DNA from: Asterella californica
Taxonomy: Eukaryota > Streptophyta > Marchantiopsida > Marchantiales > Aytoniaceae
Assembly: GCA_036924285.1 (NCBI GenBank)
Contig: JAYKYS010000005.1
Span: 26,758,001-26,822,000, forward strand
Reading direction: 5' to 3'
Length of the DNA stretch: 64,000 bases
Every line of letters begins with the position of its first letter. Within the stretch, counting starts at the first letter, position 1. Of the stretch, positions 33,756 to 43,691 are shown piece after piece. A model generated the notes under the pieces. It searched no databases. It had not been told where the DNA came from and saw only the letters and a list, made by a program, of their open reading frames with translations. The position numbers were made by a program, and so were the translations under genes.

Positions 33756-34467
33756 GGAGGTTGATGCCCTCATCAACAATGATCCTTTCAGTTAACACCA
33801 AGTTCAAAATGGGTAGCCAACCCCTTGGCGTCAGAATTGCATTCTGGTAGCTAACCCGCAATTCCCTTCTTGGCTTGAGTCTTAAGTTGTCGCTAGAACA
33901 CTTAGAAAATTTCAACTAGTCTCGAGAAAAGCCTTACCTTTTTGGCTTACCCTAAACAAAACTAGTTGACAATTTCTAAACATTCTACTTAAGACTCTAA
34001 CTTGCTAACTATAAGTATTCACACCTACTTACAAGGTCCCCCGAAACTCACTTTCCGGTCGCAATCTGATTTGACTTAGACGCGCGACTAAGTTTACTTT
34101 GTAGAAACCCACAAAGCAAGATCACCCCAAGCCCCAAGACAAGTATGAAAGTTCATACTTGCTTTGCCAACGCTACGGCAAATCTAAGTCTTGATCAAGA
34201 CTTAGTCTTGATTTAGATGCTTATCCAAACCAGCTCGCTTCCTTTTAGTGTGCTTCGTTCCTCCTCTTGACAACATCCTAAGCATCTGATCAGAACTAGT
34301 CATAGCCATGCACTACCAATACACTTAGACAATTTTCAAGAAACAAAATCTTTATTTCCAAACACAAGTCAAAGCTACAAAGTCCATCGGCCCAAATCGC
34401 CTCAAGTTGCTACTCGTATGGTTCGTCGTTTCTTCACCTCTCGCTGGAAGGAGATGTCCTCATCTTG
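33756..34467 (-). other. Gypsy-2 3' untranslated region
   Basis: About 700 bp between the chromodomain stop and the polypurine tract, with no ORF of interest. Confidence 0.6.
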
Positions 34468-34704
34468 CTAACGCCCTTGTTGTCCTTGTCTCCGTTTGAA
34501 TAGGTCCAATACTTCGCTCGCATGTGTCAGATCTTCCTCTGGCACCCAAGTTGCTTCCTTCAAATGGTAACCACGCCATTTGACCAAGTACTCCATCCGA
34601 TTTGATTTGCGTCGAGATCGCAAAATGGACTCCATCTCATATTCTGCTTCGCCTTGCACGACATCAGGTTGAGGTCTGAGAACCTGTTTGCGCTCCGGCC
34701 GCAA
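34468..34704 (-). CDS. Gypsy-2 chromodomain (78 aa segment)
   Basis: YEMESILRSRRKSNRMEYLVKW is followed by GYHLKEATWVPEEDL, a canonical chromodomain with the aromatic cage positions Y, W and W in place. In chromoviruses this C-terminal module of integrase reads histone methylation and directs insertion to heterochromatin. It is in a different frame from integrase because of a small indel; the start given is not a true initiation site. Confidence 0.9.
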   Translation of the reverse strand: MRPERKQVLRPQPDVVQGEAEYEMESILRSRRKSNRMEYLVKWRGYHLKEATWVPEEDLTHASEVLDLFKRRQGQQGR

Positions 34705-34705
34705 A

Positions 34706-35677
34706 TCATCCTTGAAGTATTTCTTTAATAAAGAAACACAGGAAAGTCGGATGCAACTGCCACTCGTGAGGAAGGTCTAATGTATAGACATCTTCATGCG
34801 GATTCTTGACAATGACAAGAGGTCCCGCGAACTTTGATGAGAACTTCGCCGATATATCCTTCGGAAGTGTGAAGTTTTTCGCACTTAACCATACTTGTTC
34901 ACCCACTTGAAACTTCACTTGCCGCCGATGCTTGTTTACCTGCTTCGTGTATCGTTGCTGCGTCTTCTCGAGGTTCTTCTTTACTTGCTCCTCGCACCGC
35001 TGCATTGCCGCCACCAACTCTTCAGCTGATGTTTGCCGTGTTCTTGGTCGTGCCGATGTAGAACTCCTTGCAAGAGTCAAGTCAAGAGGCCCTTCTGGCT
35101 CACATCCGTAAGCCAGCAAGAAAAGCGATTCGTCGGTTGCCGAATGCTTCGTGGAATTGTAGCAATACTCCGCAAGACTGAGCCACTCCGCCCAATCGCT
35201 TTGGTCCGCGCTCACATAATTCCTCAAGTATTGATTCAGAACCGAGTTAACTCGTTCCGTTTGCCCATCTGTTTCCGGATGAAAGACGGTACTAAATTTT
35301 AATTTAGTCCCCAATTTTTGGAACAAGTGTTTCCAAAAGGCACTTGTGAACTTAGAGTCTCTATCTGAAATGATACTCCGAGGTAATCCATGTGAACGCC
35401 ACCAAGTATCTAGGAACAACCGAGAAGTCATGAACGCTGTTGCAGTATCCAAGGTCGGAGCAAACTTCGCTAGTTTACTAAACCGATCAACTATCACAAA
35501 GATCGCGTTGTATCCATTCGAGTCAGGCAGAGAGGTAATGAAGTCCATGCTAATGCTTTCCCAAGGTCTGGCTGGAATCGGCAAAAGATGAAGCAACCCT
35601 TGTTTCTTCTCATAAGAAACGCGGTTAGCTTGACAGGTTACACATGTTTTCACAAAGTGGGCAACGTCGTCTTTCAT
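34706..35677 (-). CDS. Gypsy-2 integrase (323 aa)
   Basis: Cys pair of the H2C2 finger (CVTCQ), then core residues in SMDFITSLP, IISDRDSKFTS and ETDGQTERVNSVLNQYLR (D, D, E). The C-terminal domain includes QVGEQVWLSAKN and KFAGPLVI. A one-base shift near the end (after HPTF) separates it from the chromodomain frame. Confidence 0.9.
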   Translation of the reverse strand: MKDDVAHFVKTCVTCQANRVSYEKKQGLLHLLPIPARPWESISMDFITSLPDSNGYNAIFVIVDRFSKLAKFAPTLDTATAFMTSRLFLDTWWRSHGLPRSIISDRDSKFTSAFWKHLFQKLGTKLKFSTVFHPETDGQTERVNSVLNQYLRNYVSADQSDWAEWLSLAEYCYNSTKHSATDESLFLLAYGCEPEGPLDLTLARSSTSARPRTRQTSAEELVAAMQRCEEQVKKNLEKTQQRYTKQVNKHRRQVKFQVGEQVWLSAKNFTLPKDISAKFSSKFAGPLVIVKNPHEDVYTLDLPHEWQLHPTFLCFFIKEILQG

Positions 35678-35683
35678 GTGGGG

Positions 35684-36523
35684 TCAATAAAACTTTTTAG
35701 CTATCACTGCTAAAGTGGACTTTTCTCCTTTATGGTCTGATAAGGGCGAATCGTGAGATTCTTTTAACAACTTGGTCCTAAGTTTTCCTTGTCCCACATA
35801 AACCCGACTTTGCTTGAACATGAGTAAACCATGTCTTAGCTGCATGTTCTGCAACTTCACTCCTCGCTTGAGTTGTTCCAGGTACTCCTTCGCTTGGTCA
35901 TCGCCCATGTAACCTTCACGTATTCGTCTCTCCAAGTCTGACTCCTTGGGATACATAGCTCGCAAAATCTGTGTTGACGATGGAAGATATTCTTCCTTGC
36001 GACTCAAGGCGTCAGGAACCACATTGTCCTTTCCCGCTTTGTGGATTAATTACACGTTCATGAGCGCCAAGGTATTATGTCACCGTAGTTGCTTTGGCGT
36101 CACCCGATCTTGTGTCTCAAAGTACTTGAGCGAAATATTATCAGTATACACTTGGGTTTTGTGAAGTCCCAAGTAATGCCGCCATTTCCTCAAGCAATGG
36201 ACCACCGCAAACAATTCCTTCTCGCGAGTTGATCATCGACTCTCCGTCCCAGATAACTTCTTGCTTTCGTATGCTACAGGTTTTCCATCCTGCACCAACA
36301 CTCCGCCAATCGCATAGTCGCTCGCGTCGGTATGCACTTCGAATGGTTTGTCGAACTCCGGCAGCTTCAAAACTGGCGCCTTTGACAAAATAGCTTTGAT
36401 CGTCTGAAACGCATCATCCACCTCCTTGGTCCAACTTACCTCTGCGTCTTTGCCCGTCCAGTCCGTCAGCGGCTTCGCGATCTTTGAAAACCCCTTCACA
36501 TACTTGCGATAGAACTGCGCCAA
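35684..36523 (-). pseudogene. Gypsy-2 RNase H and connection region, interrupted
   Basis: 36523-36233 carries the RNase H start (VHTDASDYAIGGVLVQDGK, then VAYESKKLS). In-frame stops at 36233 (TGA) and about 36047 (TAA) split the rest, in which STREKELFAVVHC and the Y-x-D-N block are still readable. 36022-35684 holds VPDALSR and the region leading to the integrase zinc finger, ended by a TGA at 35684. Confidence 0.85.
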
Positions 36524-36532
36524 TCCTAAGAA

Positions 36533-36871
36533 TCACCGCATCCTCTTCACTGTAGTCGGAGGCTCCCAAGTCACAATCGCGTCCACCTTCTGCATATCCG
36601 GGCCGACTCCTTCTGCACTAATGACATGTCCCAAGAAGTTAATGCGCTCCAAACCAAACTCACTCTTGTCAATGTTGACAAACAGCTTATGCTCCCGCAG
36701 CTTCGTCAACACCACCCTTAGCTGCTCTGCGTGTGATTGCAAGGTTTTGGAGTAGATCAAGATATCGTCGATGTAAACGATGACAAACTCATCCATCTCC
36801 TCGCGAAAAATTGTGTTCATCAATGTAGTGAACGTCGAAAGGGCGTTGCAGAGTCCAAATGACATCACCAC
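36533..36871 (-). CDS. Gypsy-2 RT catalytic half (112 aa)
   Basis: MSFGLCNALSTF is followed by the intact catalytic motif VYIDDILIYS, then FLGHVISAEGV. The frame stops at a TGA (36533) and resumes after it in the thumb block LAQFYRKYVKGF. Confidence 0.88.
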   Translation of the reverse strand: MVMSFGLCNALSTFTTLMNTIFREEMDEFVIVYIDDILIYSKTLQSHAEQLRVVLTKLREHKLFVNIDKSEFGLERINFLGHVISAEGVGPDMQKVDAIVTWEPPTTVKRMR

Positions 36872-36883
36872 GAATTCAAACGA

Positions 36884-37780
36884 TCAGTATCTTGTTCGAC
36901 AAGCGGTTTTCTCAACATCTGGGTCAGCTATCCGGATCTGATAATATCTTGACTTCAAGTCTATCCTGCTGAAGTACTTTGCGCCCGCTAATCTATCAAA
37001 GAGGTCGTCTATCCTTGGCAAAGGATAATTATTCTTCATCGTCATCTTATTGAGTGCACGATAATCTACGCAGAGTCGTAACTTCCCATCCTTCTTCTTT
37101 GCAAAAAGAATTGGGGCTCCATAAGATGACTTGCTGGTTCGAATATATCCCCGCGCTAATAGCTCACCAAGTTGTCTTTTCAACTTGAGGAGTTCCACCT
37201 GATTGAGTCGATAAGGAGCTTTGGAAGGTGGTTCTGATCTTGGCAAGACCTCGATCTTGTGATCCACCACCCGCCTTGGAAGTAACTCAGCAGGTAACTC
37301 ATCCGTCAAGACATCCTCAAACTCCTTAATCACTTCGCGAAGCACCTCCAGAAGTTTAATCGCGTCTCTTGATGTTTCCTCTTGTCCGCTACCCGCCATC
37401 AAATCTGCAACCCGCATCAAACACATGACCCCGTCGTTGAAGTCCATCTGTTTGCCTTTGATCAAATTCACCGCAAAGTCGTCAATTTTCCGCGCCTTCC
37501 GGATCAGCCTCACTCCCAGCTTCCGCCCTTTAACTCTAACATTTAACCTTAAAGGTTTCTGCTTAAGTTCCACTTCAAACCTGTCCAAGAAAGTGTTCCC
37601 CAAAACCGCATAGATATCATCCATCTCACACACCGTGAAGTTCTCTGTGAATTCCAATTTCCCACACACAAATCGTACGTCCAAGGCTACTTCAGAAGTT
37701 TGGTACGTCTTGCCCTTGGCAAAGCGCACCTGAATAGGCTTGTCTGCCTTGGAAGTAGACAAGCCCAACTTCTTCACCAA
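36884..37780 (-). CDS. Gypsy-2 protease C-terminus and RT N-terminal half (298 aa)
   Basis: It starts inside the protease (VKKLGL, then [11 protein letters not shown]), passes through the linker ([23 protein letters not shown]) and enters reverse transcriptase ([29 protein letters not shown], motif [14 protein letters not shown]). A TGA at 36884 interrupts just before the SFEF block, and the frame continues beyond it. Confidence 0.88.
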   Translation of the reverse strand: MVKKLGLSTSKADKPIQVRFAKGKTYQTSEVALDVRFVCGKLEFTENFTVCEMDDIYAVLGNTFLDRFEVELKQKPLRLNVRVKGRKLGVRLIRKARKIDDFAVNLIKGKQMDFNDGVMCLMRVADLMAGSGQEETSRDAIKLLEVLREVIKEFEDVLTDELPAELLPRRVVDHKIEVLPRSEPPSKAPYRLNQVELLKLKRQLGELLARGYIRTSKSSYGAPILFAKKKDGKLRLCVDYRALNKMTMKNNYPLPRIDDLFDRLAGAKYFSRIDLKSRYYQIRIADPDVEKTACRTRY

Positions 37781-37788
37781 CTTTGGAC

Positions 37789-39030
37789 TTATGAAGGAGT
37801 GAGTCGCTCCTGTATCACAAGAAAAGTAACATCACGGTTAGCAACCTTGGCTTGTAGAAACATCAATCCCGGTGTCTTCTTCGTGGTTCTCAAGGTCACA
37901 GTCATCTGACCCTCCAACAAGTCCTTTGCAACAAATGCATTCATGCTACAGTTACTAACCTTAGGTTTTGTACACCCCTTAGCAATATGACCCGCCCCGT
38001 CACAGTTGTAGCAAGTAAACTTTGCGCCATTGCCCTTCTGAGATGTTTGCCCCTTAGGTTTTACTCCTGTTTGCTGCCGCTTTGCTGCCGGGGCAGAAGT
38101 ATCCTTCCGATCCTTCTCACCCCCATCCCGCTGTCGTTTGAAGCCCTTGTTCTTTTTCTGAAACTTGTCCGTACTGCGAGGTTCAAAAGGTTTCTGTTGC
38201 TGGACTTCGTCGTCCTCAATTCGCTCCGATAACTTCAAAAGTTCGGCACTTGTCGCAGGTAGCTCCGGCATCCGAAAGAGAGCCTTCTCTGAGCTTGACT
38301 TGAGTCCTCCGATAAATATACATATATTGGAGAACGAATCCAGCTTAGCACTGAACTCGTGCACATAAGCAATTAAGGTCCCTGTCTGCTTCAGCCGAAC
38401 TAACTCAACACCATCCCGAATCCTTTGATATTCCGGAGTGAATCGTCTTGCGAGCAACTCCTTGAACTCCTTCCAACCAAGCGTCGAGACGGTCAAGGTA
38501 TGCTCATCCCTGTATGCAGTCCATCTGAGAAGCGCATGATCCTTCAGGAACGTAACTGCCGCCCTCACCTTGTCTGACTCTTGAGCCTGATGCGCTTCAA
38601 AGTATAGGTCCAACTCAGTTAAGAAATCCTTAACCTTGCGAGCCCGTCCTATACCTGTAAACAGAGTCGGCAAATTCATCTTACAAAGCTTCTTGGTAGA
38701 CGATGAACTCTCTTGGCCTGCCTCAAGTTCAGCGATACGTTTATCCCTGGAGGCCATGCCTTCTTGCATGGTCTTCATCATCTTGATGAGTTCCGCATAT
38801 AAAGCTCCTTGACTTCCCGCGCCTGAATCGTTGGGCACCGTTGGCAAGACTCCATCTTGCTGAAGCGGTGCTGCAGCTGATACTGGGCTTCCTTGACGTT
38901 GGGGCGAAGGTTGTCGGTTATCGTCCCCTGACTGTGCCTCGGGGTTAGCTCGAGTCGATCTGGTCCCGGTGTCAGCCGCCACTCCCCGTTTCTTGGTCTT
39001 CCTCCTGGAACTCTGTCCTACGTCGGTCAT
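37789..39030 (-). CDS. Gypsy-2 gag (413 aa)
   Basis: A Ser/Arg/Gln-rich N-terminus, a short coiled stretch ([21 protein letters not shown]), the gag domain ([38 protein letters not shown]), a basic Lys-rich spacer and a knuckle [14 protein letters not shown] (CX2CX4HX4C). The end runs into the protease, but a one-base loss falls at the codon for the expected catalytic Asp (after VTFLV), so the frame leaves the protease and stops at 37789. Confidence 0.88.
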   Translation of the reverse strand: MTDVGQSSRRKTKKRGVAADTGTRSTRANPEAQSGDDNRQPSPQRQGSPVSAAAPLQQDGVLPTVPNDSGAGSQGALYAELIKMMKTMQEGMASRDKRIAELEAGQESSSSTKKLCKMNLPTLFTGIGRARKVKDFLTELDLYFEAHQAQESDKVRAAVTFLKDHALLRWTAYRDEHTLTVSTLGWKEFKELLARRFTPEYQRIRDGVELVRLKQTGTLIAYVHEFSAKLDSFSNICIFIGGLKSSSEKALFRMPELPATSAELLKLSERIEDDEVQQQKPFEPRSTDKFQKKNKGFKRQRDGGEKDRKDTSAPAAKRQQTGVKPKGQTSQKGNGAKFTCYNCDGAGHIAKGCTKPKVSNCSMNAFVAKDLLEGQMTVTLRTTKKTPGLMFLQAKVANRDVTFLVIQERLTPS

Positions 39031-39131
39031 CGCTCCAAGTGTTCACCTAGAAACGTTGATCCACTTCGTGTCTCGCGTCCCTCCTCAAGCGTCCAGTCTT
39101 TAGCCGCTACCTCAAGTTCTCGCTCACCGAA

Positions 39132-39149
39132 GCGTCGGCTCTGATACCA
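39132..39149 (-). other. Gypsy-2 primer binding site (tRNA-iMet type)
   Basis: Minus strand TGGTATCAGAGCC begins two bases after the LTR, the standard initiator-Met primer site of plant LTR retrotransposons. Confidence 0.85.
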
Positions 39150-39151
39150 CT

Positions 39152-40266
39152 TTTCGCGCACCTACAGCCTTGTTGTGCCAGCGGAAGCACTTGCTCAGTA
39201 GGTCGTAAACTTTACACCGCTAACCTGCAAACACAATCACAAGTTAGCGTCCATGCACCACTTACCTTATCTCAGTTTGGTCCGGACCGGAGTCGGATCG
39301 TCTCTCTATTCATCAAGCTCAGCAGTTCTTAAGTCCCGACCTAGACCCGCATAGGTCGGTCCCAAACATGAGCAAGTCACAAGATGACTTGGGACGGACT
39401 TCTCATAAAGTCCAGGGTCCTAAACGGTGTCTCATGCACACCTAGCGGCCCAACCGCCCGTGATGTCCGTCTGGGTCTAGGCTCCCGAACGGTGGTCTAA
39501 CCCGCCGACTCGTTCCCTAGTCTTGCCCCAGCCCTTACATCATTCCTAAGTCCAGACGTCCAAGTCTAGATCGGAACGTGTCTTGGAACCGGCCCAGCCA
39601 TCACCTCATGCCCCCAGAGTATGCCCGCCGAACCCTGGGGTCGGGTGACTCGTCCTGGCCCACCCAGGCATCGAGCCCCCCTCATATATACTTCTGGGGA
39701 TCGGTGGCCCCGCCCTCCTCTTTGGTCCCTGAAAATTATACCACAACCCGATTGTGGTTCGGCCATAACTTCCAGCTCGGAGGTCAGATCGAGGAGTGTT
39801 ATATATCACTGGAAAGCTCTCGACGAGACCTTTCTAATGATACCTCACTTGCCTCGGGATCTTACGCGGAGCTCCGTCCACGACCTAAAACGTCGCTGGA
39901 GCTCCAACACTTAGCCATTTTTCTGAAAACCTGTGGTCCAGACCCAGACTCGAACCCTGTGGTTCGTCTGCGTCTCGGACCCACGTCTCGGACCCACGTC
40001 TCAGACCTATATCTGAGACTCATATTTCAGCCCGTTCCTAGACTCGCCCCCTTAAGTCAACGTTCGTCTGGGGTCGTCTTGGGGTAGGCCCTTAGGTCCT
40101 AGCCCAATGTTCCAACCTTGGTTCACAGAACCACTTAGGGTTCATCTGACCTCGACTTCTCGGCCAAGCCGTTCAGTCCTACTCGCACCGTTCGCAACCT
40201 TACGCAAGTCCACTACGGTTTCGTTGCTCGCGTCTGCGCCCGATCTTGATAATGAGGGTCGCGACA
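39152..40266 (-). repeat. Gypsy-2 5' LTR
   Basis: 1115 bp. It differs from its partner by scattered substitutions and a ~15 bp internal duplication (GTCTCGGACCCAC twice near 39975-40005). Confidence 0.92.
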
Positions 40267-40271
40267 GCACC

Positions 40272-40974
40272 TCACGTGCAGGGCTTTCTCCAGCCTCGTG
40301 TGCGATGCTTGACTGCACAAGAACCGGCATGACACCTTATGCGAATGCACCATGCCCTCTCACACGGATCGTGCCTGTTCACCTACCTTCTCCAGATGAC
40401 AATCGCACACTAGGAGAGACCAGTCCCCGGTGCCTACCTCACGCCGCTTGAAGGATCCACGTCTCTTCTCACAAGCCTCGCCAGCCATGTCAGGCCATTA
40501 AGACCACGGGAGGTCTTAATGACCTCCGCAGACAGGGAGTCCTCTGTTAATGAGGACTCTCACACGTCCTCTCGAGGATCCGCGCATGTTCCTCAAGGCG
40601 CGGATCTTTGGAGATCTGCGTCTTTAAACGGATGGGGCGCTCATCCGTGCCTCTCATGCCGTAGCTGGGACAACACTCTCTCCGCACGGAGAGGACTACC
40701 TTCGCAAAGACCGCGGAGGCAGTCCTCCTCCCAAGTCGTAGGAGGTCGCTATGACCTTCCTGACCTAGGAGGGAGGGTCATTGACGCGATTCCATCAAGA
40801 TCCACGTCGGTCAACGCGCGAGCCTTAACACCCGCACAGGCCCTCGCGACCGCGCAGGGTCTTCTTGGTCCGTGCCCTGGTCCATCTGACCCGACTTATC
40901 CTCTCGACCGACTTCTCACCCGACCCGACGTACCTTCTCCAGTTTATCAAGTCTACGAGCTGAGTCACCGCATG
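40272..40974. other. GC-rich block with serial short hairpins
   Basis: This stretch lies between the Gypsy-2 target duplication and Copia integrase and has no Copia similarity. Perfect inverted arms occur one after another: 40496-40505/40512-40521 (10 bp), 40509-40515/40521-40527 (7), 40537-40544/40552-40559 (8), 40577-40585/40598-40606 (9), 40628-40634/40642-40648 (7), 40678-40684/40687-40693 (7). A 152-codon ORF (40519-40977) covers part of it, but its composition gives no reason to believe in it. Confidence 0.6.
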
Positions 40975-41560
40975 TAACGGCCTCCCCTCCTTCTCACTCT
41001 CTGAGGATATTTGTCCAGCTTGTGCACACGGCAAGCATGCATGCACTAAATTCTCACGTGCCAGCTCTACTCGATCAACTCGTCTCTTGGCACTGGTTCA
41101 TTCTGACATTAGTGGTCGCATATCTCTTTGCACTTTTTCTGACTACGAATATTTCATCACTTTCATTGATGATTACTCGCTCTACACTGTCACTCGTCTC
41201 CTCTATTATAAGAGTGATTGTTTTACCGTCTTTCGGGACTATCTTGCATTTGCTGAGCGCGCCACTGGTCAATCCTTTGTTACCTTGCGATCTGACAATG
41301 ACGAGAAATATTGTTCAGCTATTTTTGACACCTTCTGTAGTGAGTGCGGCATCCAGCGTCAATTCACAGTCCCCTACTCACATCGGCAGAATGGTGTTGC
41401 TGAGCGCAAGAACCACAGCTTGTTTGACGTTGTCCGTTCTATGCTTTACACCACCAACCTTCTGTGGTGAAGCAATCACCTGCACCACTTTCCTCCAGAA
41501 CCGGTGTCCGTCTAAGACCATCATGTCTATGACCACATCTTATGAACTCTGGCACTTTTA
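40975..41560 (+). pseudogene. Copia integrase, N-terminal and core
   Basis: The pre-integrase zinc element (CPACAHGKHAC) is followed by HSDISG, LRSDNDEKY and NGVAERKN, the D, D and E positions of a DD35E integrase core. A stop follows YTTNLLW at 41470. The GGEY usually seen after the second Asp is altered to DEKY. Confidence 0.8.
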
Positions 41561-42261
41561 AGTCTCCACTACTCCTCGATCCGATCTCTTCTTTTTACGA
41601 GTTTTTGATCGTCGTACTTTTTCTCAAGTCCCCGAGGTTGAGCGCACAAAGCTCGATGATCGCTCTCACGAGTGTATCTTCCTTGGCTATAGCGGCCAGA
41701 GTAAAGACTAACGTCTCCAAACAAAATCTGACGATCATATCTTCACCTCTCGTGATGTAATTTTTGATGAGTCCTTTTTGACTCCTCCTCTCACATCCGC
41801 CTCCTCTGCTCATCTCCCACTCACTCAAGAGCTTCCTGAGATCGACGTCCACTTTTATCATACGGTATTTGCTCTTTCTGCTGGCCCAGCTTACATTCCG
41901 TCCATCTCTTTCGACTTCTCTTCAATGGGAATTCCTCCGCTCCTTCTTGCTGGTCCAGCTCCAACCTCATCTGTTGATCTTGGACTTGGAGGAGGAGTTC
42001 CTAGCAATCGTGGCACTAGAGGAGGAGCTACAAGCAGTTCACAGTCTAGTGGGAGCAGTCGTCTCTCACGTACTCACTCCTCGAGTCATTTACACAATCA
42101 TTCTCCTCCTGTAGAGCACATGAATCCGCGCCATCTCTATCTTCGGCGCACATCACCACGCTCACCACGTGTTTCCAGCCTTGCCCACAGCGAGTCCTCT
42201 CTTCCTCCATTAGACTTCCCAGCACCACCTCCACTGAGACGATCAGCTCGTCTGATGCAGA
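41561..42261 (+). pseudogene. Copia integrase C-terminus and Ser/Pro-rich linker
   Basis: Frame-broken integrase tail (LDDRSHECIFLGYSG-like reading near 41655) followed by a Ser/Pro/His-rich linker ending in RRSARLMQTK, the usual spacer before Copia reverse transcriptase. Confidence 0.6.
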
Positions 42262-42959
42262 CGAAAACGTTTACTACTTGCATCAGAAACAGGACTTCGT
42301 CATCCTTGCCTTCTACGTGGATGACCCTGTGATTGCCAGTAGCAATGAGGCTCTATTATCTCATGTAAAGAGAAAACTGAGCTCACAGTTCAAAATGACT
42401 GACATCATTCCAGTCCATCATTGCCTTAGCACTGAAATTAACCGTGACCCATCTTCTGGCAGTATCAGACTTAGTCAAACTCTGTATTTGACACAAAAGC
42501 TATTTCAGTTTGGTTTACAAGACTGCAAACTTATAAGCACCCCTCTAGTTACAGGTGAGAAACTTTCTTCGGAGGACTCTCCTGTCACTGAGGAGGAGAA
42601 GAAACTATAATAGTTATCTTTATCAAAGTGCAGCTGGCTCTATTAATTGAGCCGCAATATGTACTCGTCTTGATTTTGTCTTATCCCATCAGTGTACTCT
42701 CCCAGTTCATGAGTAGTCCTGGACCTAAACACATTATCGCTATGAAGCGGATTTTTCATTACATCAAGAAAACTTTGAATTTATACCTTGAGTATGCTCA
42801 ATCACCCCAGCTCTACTCTCTGTCGGTAATTCCGATGCTGACTGGAGAGGACATGCGGAGACAAGACGATCTACATCAGGTCATTATTTCATCTACTCTG
42901 GAGGAGCCATCAGCTGATCCTCTAAGAGACAGAAGTCAGACAGAAGTGAAGACATTTGC
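42262..42959 (+). pseudogene. Copia reverse transcriptase, C-terminal part only
   Basis: The linker joins directly to FVILAFYVDDPVIAS, the catalytic YVDD motif with Leu replaced by Pro. The fingers and motif A region that should precede it (several hundred bases) is missing. Later blocks (IRLSQTLYLTQKLFQFGL) are intact to a stop at 42608, after which the frame shifts repeatedly. Confidence 0.8.
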
Positions 42960-43313
42960 GTGCTTGACAGGGCTTTGACAATAGCCCTGTCAAGCACAGA
43001 GGCAGAGTATGTGGCTCTTAGTACAAGCTGTTCAGAAACAATCTGGTTATATCAACTCCTGACCAACATCGGATTGCATGACAAGGAGCCCATTGTGACA
43101 TATTGTGACAATCAAAGTGCGATGGCTCTTGTCGACACTAGCAAGTTCCAAGATCCTACGAAACATATCGACATTCGATATCATTTCATTAAAGATCACG
43201 TCGCTGGAAAAGTTTTAGAAGTTAGATATTGTCCTACTAAGGACATGGTTGCAGATATTTTGACAAAGAGCTTACCAGCTCTAAAGTTGGATCATCTGCT
43301 ATCAAAGCTATGA
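42960..43313 (+). pseudogene. Copia RNase H
   Basis: SSTEAEYVALSTSCSETIWL, DNQSAMALV and HIDIRYHFIKDHV are the standard C-terminal blocks of Copia polyproteins, ending DILTKSLP before the right LTR. This segment is an open frame. Confidence 0.85.
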
Positions 43314-43362
43314 ATGTTTTCTAGCTGATAATGTTTTTATCTGAACTGTTACTGAGTGAGAG

Positions 43363-43601
43363 TGTTAGAATACAGCATAGTATGAATACACTTTACAGTA
43401 ACTGGTTGAAGTTATTAGGTGGTGACCTTTCGTAAGGTCACCAAGGCCAAGACCCAAGACTATATTATCCAGGCCCAAGGTCATTGTACATTATTAAGTA
43501 AGTCATTTGCTTGGTTTAGCCTGCACTCTCACACTCACACTGTCCTTATGCCGTGACTTATAGTTTTAACTTAGTCTATTTTCGACAGCATACATCGAAC
43601 A
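43363..43601 (+). repeat. Copia right LTR
   Basis: It begins TGTTAGAATACAG and ends GAACA, after a purine-rich GAGTGAGAG. It aligns with the left LTR, with small indels and substitutions. Confidence 0.8.
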
Positions 43602-43613
43602 GTAGGATGTACT

Positions 43614-43691
43614 GTGTTTCAGCCAAGACGTCTGACAACATTACGTACGTACCTTACATGAGGTCTTTGTCAGACGTCTTGGCTGAAACAC
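43614..43691. repeat. Perfect 25 bp inverted repeat with 28 nt loop
   Basis: Left arm 43614-43638, right arm 43667-43691, exactly complementary. The loop contains ACGTACGT. It begins 12 bp after the Copia right LTR. Confidence 0.9.

Larger units (their letters stand above)
32643..40266 (-). mobile_element. Gypsy-2: chromodomain Gypsy (chromovirus), near complete
   Basis: A 7.6 kb element flanked by a perfect 5 bp target duplication GCACC (32638-32642 and 40267-40271). LTRs are 32643-33741 and 39152-40266. On the minus strand: initiator-Met primer site, gag, protease, RT, RNase H, integrase, chromodomain, purine tract, 3' LTR. The coding region is broken by one-base indels and in-frame stops. 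It is inserted in the Copia interior between protease and integrase. Confidence 0.93.
22818..43601 (+). mobile_element. Degenerate Copia retrotransposon split by two Gypsy insertions
   Basis: LTRs lie at 22818-23071 and 43363-43601 in the same orientation. Internal order is Copia-type: gag and zinc knuckle (30966-31760), protease (31850-32340), integrase (40975-41560), proline/serine-rich linker, reverse transcriptase C-terminal part (42262-42610) and RNase H (42960-43313). Gypsy-1 occupies 23266-30961 and Gypsy-2 32643-40266. The left LTR is followed by TGGTATTAAAG, close to the initiator-Met primer site. No clear target duplication is seen. Many stops and a large RT deletion make it dead. 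Confidence 0.85.

Noticed and set aside
40519..40977. 152-codon plus-strand ORF
   Set aside because: It overlaps the hairpin array, has Ser/Arg/Pro-rich composition expected from GC-rich DNA, and no domain.
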